DNA of 5,400 nt from Nitrospinota bacterium (GTDB taxonomy: Bacteria > JAUXIQ01): contig JAUXIQ010000164.1 in assembly GCA_030620925.1 (NCBI GenBank), forward strand, positions 1-5,400, written 5' to 3'. Both the position numbers and the translations under genes were made by a program. Below the pieces are notes generated by a model that saw only the letters and a list, made by a program, of their open reading frames with translations, was not told where the DNA came from and ran no database searches. Below are positions 1 to 5,241 of this stretch, in pieces; position 1 is the stretch's first letter, and each line of letters opens with the position of its first letter.

Positions 1-92
1 CGGACAACCTCCAGAAAAATATCGCCCTCTTAAACAGGGCGCAAAAAGAGAAAAACTACTACTGCCGCAGCGGTATCGACAAACTCCTGTAA
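1..92 (+). CDS. C-terminal end of an unidentified upstream gene (partial)
   Basis: The frame with codons starting at position 3 is open from the window edge to a TAA at 90-92, giving 29 residues that end SGIDKLL. The tail is polar and lysine/asparagine-rich, with a short helix-like start (DNLQKNIALLNRAQKEK), and shows no recognisable domain. It is preferred over the other open frame because its stop is followed at once by a Shine-Dalgarno-like AAGGA and the methyltransferase ATG, 12 bp downstream, which is typical operon spacing. The product cannot be named. Given the neighbours, another glycan transferase or modifying enzyme is plausible, but that is inferred from context only. Confidence 0.5.
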   Translation, partial: DNLQKNIALLNRAQKEKNYYCRSGIDKLL

Positions 93-104
93 AGGAAACG
101 ACTC

Positions 105-911
105 ATGGTTTTACCGTTTGAAGAATTCACCAATTTGACCACAGAACTCTATGGAATAATAAAAGACGTAGAAGGCTACCTCACCAAGAGAGAGATGGAG
201 TTTCTTGCCCTGCTCGCGGCATTCCCGACAACTAAGGGAGAAATACTTGAGATAGGGAGCTACAAGGGAAAATCAACTATAAGCCTGGCCAAAGGCGCTG
301 CGTTAACCGAAAAACCCGATGTTACGGCTGTTGATCCTTTGACCTCACCGTCCAGCACGGACCCGGATTTAGAAGGTAAAGAATCCTGCCTGGATGACTT
401 TCAAAACAACCTGAAGAAGGCAGGGGTGGACAGATATATAAACTTCTATCAGAAGCATTCCGCCGAGCTTGCAAAGGAATGGAATGAAAAAATCAGGTTG
501 CTTTGGATCGATGGTGATCACACTTATCCAGGTACTAAAATGGATTTCGATATGTTCTCACCGTTTCTATCAGATGGGGCAATCATAGCATTTCATGACA
601 CTTTGAATGATTTCGAGGGCGGCATCCGGGTTTTTATGGAAGACGTCCTCCTTTCAAAAAACTTCGGCCCTGCGGGAGTCTGCGGCTCTATCGGCTGGTC
701 GCAATATTTTAAAGACCCGGACTTCGGATGGAAATACAGGGACCAAAAAATTAAACTCTACCTCAAATTGAGCAGACTCATTCCTCATATTATGTTAAAC
801 GACAACCTGAAAGGATTAAAGAAAACCAGATATAAAATTGCCAGGTGGAGAGTACCTCATTCGGAAGTCAAGCCTGAAGACTGGTTGAAAGAAGTAGTTA
901 TTGCAGAGTGA
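105..911 (+). CDS. Class I SAM-dependent methyltransferase (Methyltransf_24-like)
   Basis: This 268-residue protein is predicted to be a soluble methyltransferase transferring a methyl group from S-adenosylmethionine. Visible Rossmann-fold landmarks are the glycine-rich motif I, EIGSYKG at residues 49-55, an acidic residue after beta-2 (D77 in AVDP), LLWIDGDHTY at 132-141 and IIAFHD at 160-165. The IDGDH...HD pattern is typical of Methyltransf_24 and of TylF/CmcI-like O-methyltransferases, where Asp/His residues commonly bind a divalent metal. The ATG follows AAGGA (92-96) with 8 nt between, and an in-frame TAA lies four codons upstream. It sits before three LPS glycosyltransferase genes, so methylation of an LPS or O-antigen sugar is a reasonable inference, but the substrate cannot be read from sequence. 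Two sampled 60-base lines have 22 and 23 G+C, well below the next genes, which suggests separate acquisition. Confidence 0.8.
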   Translation: MVLPFEEFTNLTTELYGIIKDVEGYLTKREMEFLALLAAFPTTKGEILEIGSYKGKSTISLAKGAALTEKPDVTAVDPLTSPSSTDPDLEGKESCLDDFQNNLKKAGVDRYINFYQKHSAELAKEWNEKIRLLWIDGDHTYPGTKMDFDMFSPFLSDGAIIAFHDTLNDFEGGIRVFMEDVLLSKNFGPAGVCGSIGWSQYFKDPDFGWKYRDQKIKLYLKLSRLIPHIMLNDNLKGLKKTRYKIARWRVPHSEVKPEDWLKEVVIAE

Positions 912-969
912 GTCTCCGGGCACGCAAATGGCGGCAAGTATTTAAAAAAATGATCTCGTTTATTAATCA

Positions 970-1010
970 AAAACCGATTTCGCACGCATGATAACTTCCT
1001 CTTCGGTTTT
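970..1010. repeat. 8-bp inverted repeat in the 912-1065 intergenic gap
   Basis: AAAACCGA at 970-977 is perfectly matched by TCGGTTTT at 1003-1010, with a 25-nt loop. The right arm ends in a T run followed by CTATT, so it could act as a weak rho-independent terminator after the methyltransferase gene, but the stem has only three G-C pairs and the loop is long. The rest of this 154-bp gap is AT-rich around 940-975 and holds no ORF or convincing -35/-10 pair. The gap may separate the methyltransferase transcription unit from the heptosyltransferase unit. Confidence 0.3.
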
Positions 1011-1065
1011 CTATTAACACCGGCAAAAATGCAGTCGTTGCCTTCTAAGAGCAAGTGAACCATAG

Positions 1066-2121
1066 ATGAACATTGGCAGCACCTATACAAACATCATCAT
1101 ACGCTGTGCCAACCCTCTGGGAGATTTTGTGATGTCCCTGCCCGCTGCCGAGCAGATAAGCAGAGGTTCCCCCGGGGCGCGAACAACGTTGATAATGAAG
1201 CCCGCCTATCTGCCCCTGGTGGATGGTTTGGGCTGGTATGGAGACACCCTCGGCTACGATAAGCATGCCCAACGGGGGATCAGTGGGTTCCTCAGAACGG
1301 TGGGCGAAATCAGGAGGAAAAAGTTCGACCTGGGGGTGCTGTTCGCCAACTCTTTCAGCTCAGCGCTCATGATGAAATTGTCGGGAGTGGAGGAGAGGGT
1401 GGGCTATTTGAGGGGGAACAGGGGCTGGCTGCTCACACGGCGGCTGGAGCCGATGATGGAGGACGGCAAGATTACCCCTCGGCCCATGGTAGACTATTAC
1501 TGCGAACTGTCCCGCTTCCTGGGGTGCGGCACACCGGGGAGGACCCCCCGCATAGTCCTCACTGACGAAGAGGAGGAGGCAGGGGCCAAGTTTTTGAGCG
1601 CCAGGGGCATTGATCCCCATCAGCCGCTGCTGGGGCTGGTCCCCAGCGCCGGATACGGAAGCGCCAAGACGTGGCCGGCCGAATATTTCGCCAGGGCCGG
1701 CGACGCATTGGCGGAAACACTAAGCGCAAAGCCCGTAATCTTCGCCGAAGCCAGGGATGCCGCCGTGGCGGGAGCCATAAGCACCAGGATGTCCGGCAGC
1801 CCGCTGGACATGAGTGGAGAGGGAAGCTCACTGGCCGTTCTGAAACAGCTCATGGGCAGATGCGCATTGGTTCTGACCACCGACTCCGGTCCCCGGCATG
1901 TGGCCGCGGCCCTGGGGAAACCGGTGGTTGTTGTCTCGGGCTCCGCCGATCCCATTTACTCCACTACCGATTACGAACGAATAGCGGTGGAGAGGATCCC
2001 CCTGGACTGCAGCCCCTGCATGCTCAGGGAGTGCCCCACTGACCATCGCTGCATGACGGAGCTTAAACCGGAAAAGATAATCCGCTCAGCGATGAACCTG
2101 CTCAACAGAAGCGAAAAATAA
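1066..2121 (+). CDS. waaF: Glycosyltransferase family 9, ADP-heptose:LPS heptosyltransferase (WaaF-like)
   Basis: This 351-residue protein is of normal length for GT9 heptosyltransferases, which move L-glycero-D-manno-heptose from ADP-heptose to the LPS inner core at the cytoplasmic face of the inner membrane. The N-terminal Rossmann half opens with IIIRCANPLGDFVMSLPA, including the GD pair (G19-D20) whose Asp is the catalytic-base position in WaaC. The C-terminal donor-binding half has PSAGYGSAKTWPAEYFA (193-209, with K201) and TTDSGPRHVAAALGKP (271-286), the DSGxxH signature. Near the end is a cysteine cluster, CSPCMLRECPTDHRCM (315-330), of the kind seen in many WaaF-type proteins; its role is not clear from the sequence. 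The ATG directly follows an in-frame TAG (1063-1065) and places the GD motif at the usual depth, but the upstream ribosome site is weak. WaaF rather than WaaC or WaaQ is favoured by the Cys cluster; exact acceptor specificity is inferred. Confidence 0.85.
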   Translation: MNIGSTYTNIIIRCANPLGDFVMSLPAAEQISRGSPGARTTLIMKPAYLPLVDGLGWYGDTLGYDKHAQRGISGFLRTVGEIRRKKFDLGVLFANSFSSALMMKLSGVEERVGYLRGNRGWLLTRRLEPMMEDGKITPRPMVDYYCELSRFLGCGTPGRTPRIVLTDEEEEAGAKFLSARGIDPHQPLLGLVPSAGYGSAKTWPAEYFARAGDALAETLSAKPVIFAEARDAAVAGAISTRMSGSPLDMSGEGSSLAVLKQLMGRCALVLTTDSGPRHVAAALGKPVVVVSGSADPIYSTTDYERIAVERIPLDCSPCMLRECPTDHRCMTELKPEKIIRSAMNLLNRSEK

Positions 2122-2158
2122 TTAAGTAACTCTAAATCCCGGCCCATTAGGACTTTTT

Positions 2159-2215
2159 AGAAGGAGCCTGAGGAAACGTTTTCTTAAAAAAGGTCTCCTC
2201 AGAGTTGGAAGCATG
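2159..2215 (+). promoter_or_regulatory. Translational leader of the GT2 gene with distant Shine-Dalgarno site and hairpin
   Basis: AGAAGGAG at 2159-2166 is a near-perfect Shine-Dalgarno site but lies 46 nt before the ATG at 2213; only a poor GGA at 2207-2209, 3 nt from the ATG, is nearer. Between them CTGAGGA (2168-2174) pairs perfectly with TCCTCAG (2196-2202), and the stem continues inward through AC/GT and TTTT/AAAA past two mismatches to a 5-nt loop. Folding it would leave 11 nt between the strong site and the ATG. The frame upstream of 2213 is open back to a TAA at 2123-2125 but has no ATG, GTG or TTG, so the start is well fixed. No T run follows the hairpin, so it is not a standard terminator. 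The function is inferred. Confidence 0.45.
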
Positions 2216-2989
2216 TCGAACCTAGCGGTAACTGCCTGCATCATAACTTTTAATGAGGAAAGTAACATCCGCAGATGCCTGGAGAGCGTCAAGTGGGCGG
2301 ATGAAATCGTGGTGGTGGATTCCAACAGCACCGACGCCACGGTGGAAATCTGCCGGGAGTATACACAGAAGATTTACCACCGTGAATTCGAAGGGCACAT
2401 CGAGCAGAAAAGTTACGCCCTCCAATGTGCCGGCAACGATTGGGTGCTGTGCATAGATGCAGACGAAGAGCTTTCCCCGGCCCTCATCTCCGAAATAAGG
2501 GAGGGGCTCGAAAAAGAGGGTGATAAATTCGAAGGCTTCTTCTTCCCGCGGCACGCGTTTTACCTGGGCCGATGGATAAATCACTGCGGATGGTATCCCG
2601 ATTACAAGCTCCGCTTGTTCAGGAAATCGCTGGGCGAATGGGGGGGCACAAACCCCCACGATAAGGTTGAGCTGAAAGGCAGGACAAAACACCTGCGAAA
2701 CGACATGAATCATTACACCTATAAAGACTTTTCCCACCACCTGAAAACGATCGACAACTACTCCACCATCTACGCCAGTGAAGCCCGACGGCGCGGTGAG
2801 CGCTTCAGCCTGGCCAAACTCATCTTCAGGCCGGTTTTTAAATTCTTTGAGATTTATCTGTATAAAAAAGGCTGCATGGACGGACTGCCCGGCTTCATAA
2901 TATCCGTGCTCTACTCATATTACATTTTCCTGCGCTACTCAAAGATCTGGGAAGCGGATGGGCACAGTTCCTCACTTCATGAAAAATAA
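2213..2989 (+). CDS. Glycosyltransferase family 2, LPS core transferase (WaaE/KdtX-like)
   Basis: This 258-residue protein has a GT-A fold of the small GT2 group that includes WaaE/KdtX, which adds a glucose to the LPS inner core from a nucleotide-sugar donor. Evidence in order: TACIITFNEE at 7-16, the start of the nucleotide-binding beta strand; VVDSNSTDAT at 34-43; the metal-binding DAD motif at 82-84 in CIDADEE; and GGTNPHDKV at 144-152, corresponding to the acceptor-side GGxxHEKV segment of these enzymes. A hydrophobic stretch, LPGFIISVLYSYYIFLRY (225-242), near the C terminus suggests peripheral or single-pass attachment to the inner membrane. The TAA shares its A with the ATG of the following GT4 gene (TAATG), which implies translational coupling. 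The sugar and linkage cannot be determined; WaaE-like beta-1,4-glucosyl transfer is the nearest guess. Translation may depend on the folded leader just upstream. Confidence 0.82.
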   Translation: MSNLAVTACIITFNEESNIRRCLESVKWADEIVVVDSNSTDATVEICREYTQKIYHREFEGHIEQKSYALQCAGNDWVLCIDADEELSPALISEIREGLEKEGDKFEGFFFPRHAFYLGRWINHCGWYPDYKLRLFRKSLGEWGGTNPHDKVELKGRTKHLRNDMNHYTYKDFSHHLKTIDNYSTIYASEARRRGERFSLAKLIFRPVFKFFEIYLYKKGCMDGLPGFIISVLYSYYIFLRYSKIWEADGHSSSLHEK

Positions 2990-4167
2990 TGAAAATAGCC
3001 ATAGTCATACATAAATTTGATGTCAACAAAGGGGGGGCCGAACGCTTTGCGGCGGAACTGGCCCGTATGATGATCTCAGAAGAGCATGACGTACACATCT
3101 ACTCAAACGCTTTTGAGGAAGACATCGCGGGGATTTCTTCCCACCACGTCAAGGCAGTTAAAATGCCGAGGTTCCTCTATGAGTTGACTTTCGCGGAAAA
3201 TTCCTCCGAGGCTCTGCGGAAGGGCGGGTACGATGTAGTGCTTGGAATAAACCGTACCCTGTTTCAGGATATTCTTATCCTTCCCAGCGCGACTCGCACA
3301 TGGTATTGGCAGGACCTGAAGTCATTTAAAAACCCGCTGCTCAGACATTTGCGCAGGCTGTTAAGCAGAACCATCAGCCCCAAGTACAGGATAATATGTA
3401 GCCTTGAGAAAAAGATATACGGCGATGACCGCGTTTGGAAGATCGTGGCAAACTCTAATATGGTGAGGGATGATATCATTACGTCTCACAACGTTCCGCC
3501 GGATAAAGTGGAAACTGTCTACCATGGTGTGGACCTGGAGGCGTTTGACCCTCACAACAGAGTGAGATTCAGGAAGGAGACCAGAGCATCGCTGGGAATA
3601 GGAAATGAAAAAATTGTCCTCTTTGTGGGGCACAATTTCCGACTCAAGGGTTTGCACTCCTTCGTTCAGGTCATCTCCATCCTGAAAAAGAGGGGGGCTT
3701 CAGGCTTCAAAGGCGTTGTCGTAGGGCGAGGAAAGAGAGAACCCTACTTACGAGAAGCCGAAAAGCTGGGGTGTGATGATCTGCTCGTCTTCTCCGGCCA
3801 GCTGGACGACATGAGAAGGATATACGCAGCGAGCGACCTGCTGCTGCAGCCCACCTACTACGACGCTTGCTCCCTGACCACCCTGGAGGCCCTGGCCAGC
3901 GGGCTGCCGGTGGTCACCACGCGCTACAACGGCGCCGGCGAGCTGATAAACGACGGCCAGGAAGGTTACGTGGTGGACGATCCCGCCGACGTGGAAAAAC
4001 TGGCCGCCAGGGTCGCCATACTGTTGAACGAAGAGAAACTGACCTCCGCCTCCGCCAAAGCCAGGGAACTTGCCCAACACTACCCCCACGATCTCAACTA
4101 CAAAAGGATTCTGGAGCTGTGCAAGGAAATGGCCGCGGAGAGAAGAGGGAAATGGACTGAGCTGTAA
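2989..4167 (+). CDS. Glycosyltransferase family 4, LPS core transferase (WaaG-like)
   Basis: This 392-residue GT-B fold retaining transferase has the length expected for WaaG-type LPS glucosyltransferases. The N-terminal acceptor domain begins MKIAIVIHKFDVNKGGAER, with the glycine-rich loop at residues 14-19. The linker region carries VYHGVDLEAFDP (from about 177). The donor domain shows LFVGHNFRLKG (211-221), where R218 and K220 sit at the usual phosphate-binding positions, then LLQPTYYDACSLTTLEALASGLPVVTT. The GT4 EX7E motif appears as D292-X7-E300, a variant I believe is common in the WaaG-like YYDxCSL subgroup. The start overlaps the preceding stop by one base, so no separate ribosome site is needed. 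The first two thirds of the gene is near 45-52% GC by sampled lines, while 3781-4020 is 60-70%. A glucose or hexose transferred to the heptose region is inferred from family and neighbours, not shown. Confidence 0.83.
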   Translation: MKIAIVIHKFDVNKGGAERFAAELARMMISEEHDVHIYSNAFEEDIAGISSHHVKAVKMPRFLYELTFAENSSEALRKGGYDVVLGINRTLFQDILILPSATRTWYWQDLKSFKNPLLRHLRRLLSRTISPKYRIICSLEKKIYGDDRVWKIVANSNMVRDDIITSHNVPPDKVETVYHGVDLEAFDPHNRVRFRKETRASLGIGNEKIVLFVGHNFRLKGLHSFVQVISILKKRGASGFKGVVVGRGKREPYLREAEKLGCDDLLVFSGQLDDMRRIYAASDLLLQPTYYDACSLTTLEALASGLPVVTTRYNGAGELINDGQEGYVVDDPADVEKLAARVAILLNEEKLTSASAKARELAQHYPHDLNYKRILELCKEMAAERRGKWTEL

Positions 4168-4326
4168 CCAAAGACCGTTGGCGAGGTCGACCTGCGATCC
4201 TGAGTTCAGAAGGCGCTACTATGCTATCGCATTCGATTTTCTCTCCCGGTCCCGCGTTCCGCGTGATGCCCCTGCAACCCCACATCGTGTTATTCTGAGT
4301 CCCCGGCCCCTGTTTACTTTCCCTCC

Positions 4327-4354
4327 TTGATAATATTCCCTCTAATGATAAACT
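4327..4354 (+). promoter_or_regulatory. Candidate sigma-70-type promoter for the DUF1847 gene
   Basis: TTGATA (4327-4332, 5 of 6 consensus bases) and TAAACT (4349-4354, 4 of 6) are separated by 16 bp within the only AT-rich patch of the gap. Initiation a few bases downstream would give a leader of roughly 100 nt before the GTG at 4465. The match is moderate and was made by eye; an overlapping TAATAT at 4331-4336 could also serve as a -10 element, though without a good -35. Confidence 0.3.
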
Positions 4355-4371
4355 GCCTATGTTTCTGAAAT

Positions 4372-4440
4372 GGGGGCGGCCCCGCCCGCCGCGGTGCAGT
4401 CGTCCCTGCCATGCTTCCAGGCACGAACAGTGAGAACTGA
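4372..4440 (+). other. Hairpin-prone 5' leader of the DUF1847 gene
   Basis: Three possible stems occur in order. A G/C stem lies at 4374-4387 (GGGCG against CGCCC with a 4-nt loop, plus competing GGCGG/CCGCC registers). TGCC (4407-4410) pairs with GGCA (4420-4423) over a 9-nt loop, with TCG/CGA extending it past a bulge. CAGT-GAGA-ACTG (4428-4439) forms a short stem closed by a GNRA-type tetraloop. None is followed by a T run. A structured leader or protein-binding site is possible; no known riboswitch class is recognised. Confidence 0.3.
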
Positions 4441-4452
4441 CATAAAGGGTAT

Positions 4453-4457
4453 GGAGG
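4453..4457 (+). promoter_or_regulatory. Strong ribosome binding site deciding a GTG start
   Basis: GGAGG lies 7 nt before the GTG at 4465. An in-frame TAG at 4459-4461 rules out any earlier start, and the first in-frame ATG (residue 21) would remove three of the four N-terminal cysteines, so GTG is the supported initiation codon. Confidence 0.85.
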
Positions 4458-4464
4458 ATAGAAA

Positions 4465-5127
4465 GTGACGGAAACAAAGGGCGACCAGGAGCCCCGCTGC
4501 AGTATGTGCGGAGTGTACGTTTGCATGACCGCCGATAAAAAGTATGAAGGGCCGGACTTCTGCCCCACCCGGACCAGGGAAGACGTTATCGAAGCGGTTG
4601 TAGAAAAATACGCCGACCCCAAACTTCAGCGGTTCGCCAAAGCCGCCAGCGAGGTGGAGGGCGAGGGCTACATGAAGTGGACGAGGGTGGAAGAGATCAT
4701 CCAGCTCAGCAAAAAGATGGGCTATAGTAAGCTGGGCATAGCAAGTTGCCTGGGTCTGCGAAGCGAAGCAAAGGTGATGACGGAAATATTGGAGAGCCGC
4801 GGCTTCGAAGTGGTATGCGTATGCTGCAAGACGGGAGCCGTTCCCAAGGAAACGATAGGTATCCAGGATTCTTCCAAGGTGCGGCCCGGACACCACGAAT
4901 CCATGTGCAACCCCATAGCCCAGGCGGAAATACTCAACAGGGCGGAGACCGAATTCAACGTGCTCATGGGGCTGTGCGTGGGCCACGACAGCCTGTTCCT
5001 CAAACATTCAGAAGCCTTGACCACTGTGCTGGTGGCCAAGGATAGAGTCCTGGCCCATAACCCCGCGGCTGCACTTTACTGTTACAAAGGCTATTACAGG
5101 CGGCTGATGGAGGACGGCCCGAGTTAA
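4465..5127 (+). CDS. DUF1847 family protein, cysteine-rich, putative metal-binding
   Basis: This 220-residue protein resembles the DUF1847 family, whose biochemical function is unknown to me. It has 11 cysteines. The N terminus carries C12-x2-C15-x4-C20-x12-C33, which could bind zinc or an iron-sulfur cluster. Conserved-looking blocks follow: YMKWTRVEEII (69-79), MGYSKLGIASCLGLRSEA (85-102), VCVCCKTG (117-124), RPGHHESMCNPIAQAEILN (140-158), GLCVGHDSLF (169-178) and KDRVLAHNPAAALY (192-205). The Cys/His/Asp-rich blocks at C148 and C171-x2-H174-D175 look like active-site or metal-ligand positions. The alternating beta/alpha pattern suggests a Rossmann-like core. There is no signal peptide or membrane segment, so it is probably cytoplasmic. 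Its neighbour downstream is a LUD-domain gene in the same direction. It shows no link to LPS synthesis. Family assignment is by recognition of these blocks; the ligand is inferred. Confidence 0.82.
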   Translation: MTETKGDQEPRCSMCGVYVCMTADKKYEGPDFCPTRTREDVIEAVVEKYADPKLQRFAKAASEVEGEGYMKWTRVEEIIQLSKKMGYSKLGIASCLGLRSEAKVMTEILESRGFEVVCVCCKTGAVPKETIGIQDSSKVRPGHHESMCNPIAQAEILNRAETEFNVLMGLCVGHDSLFLKHSEALTTVLVAKDRVLAHNPAAALYCYKGYYRRLMEDGPS

Positions 5128-5155
5128 GGTAAACTTAACAGCCGTTCTTTAATAC

Positions 5156-5184
5156 TTGATTGGCCTCCAGGGACATAGTATCAT
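5156..5184 (+). promoter_or_regulatory. Candidate sigma-70-type promoter for the LUD-domain gene
   Basis: TTGATT (5156-5161, 4 of 6) and TATCAT (5179-5184, 5 of 6) are separated by an ideal 17 bp in the 114-bp gap after the DUF1847 stop. It would start transcription about 50 bp before the next ATG. It was identified by eye only, and co-transcription from upstream is equally possible. Confidence 0.35.
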
Positions 5185-5241
5185 TCCAACCGCTCCGAGG
5201 GCGTGCCTGTTGACCCCTCAACCCACACCAGGTAGCCATAA

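Larger units (their letters stand above)
4168..4464. other. 297-bp intergenic region between the LPS cluster and the DUF1847 gene
   Basis: No convincing gene is seen here. The open frames crossing it are compositionally odd and continue frames antisense or shifted to real genes. It contains a 10-bp perfect palindrome, AGGTCGACCT (4184-4193), 16 bp after the GT4 stop, with no T tract and so not an obvious terminator. A GC-rich middle follows, then an AT-rich promoter-like patch (about 4311-4355), then a structured GC-rich leader (4372-4440). The change of gene content suggests that a new transcription unit starts here. Confidence 0.6.

Noticed and set aside
2168-2202. The CTGAGGA/TCCTCAG hairpin as a rho-independent terminator of the heptosyltransferase gene
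   Set aside because: No T run follows the stem on either strand, and the hairpin ends only 10 nt before the next start codon, so a translational role fits better.
2222-2740. A 172-codon minus-strand open frame inside the GT2 gene
   Set aside because: The plus strand carries all the GT2 motifs in order, so the antisense frame is a shadow.
4070-4330. An 86-codon plus-strand frame crossing the end of the GT4 gene into the intergenic region
   Set aside because: It starts inside the GT4 coding sequence in another frame, has no ribosome site and gives an arginine/proline-rich product typical of out-of-frame reading.
4357-5007. A 216-codon open frame on the minus strand across the DUF1847 gene
   Set aside because: It lies antisense to a well-supported family member with a strong ribosome site, and its own product shows no recognisable motif; such antisense openness is common in GC-rich codons.
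5210-5221. TTGA-CCCC-TCAA as a Crp/Fnr-type operator before the LUD gene
   Set aside because: Fnr-type sites need TTGAT-N4-ATCAA, with six bases between the TTGA and TCAA halves; here only four separate them, so the half-site spacing is wrong.
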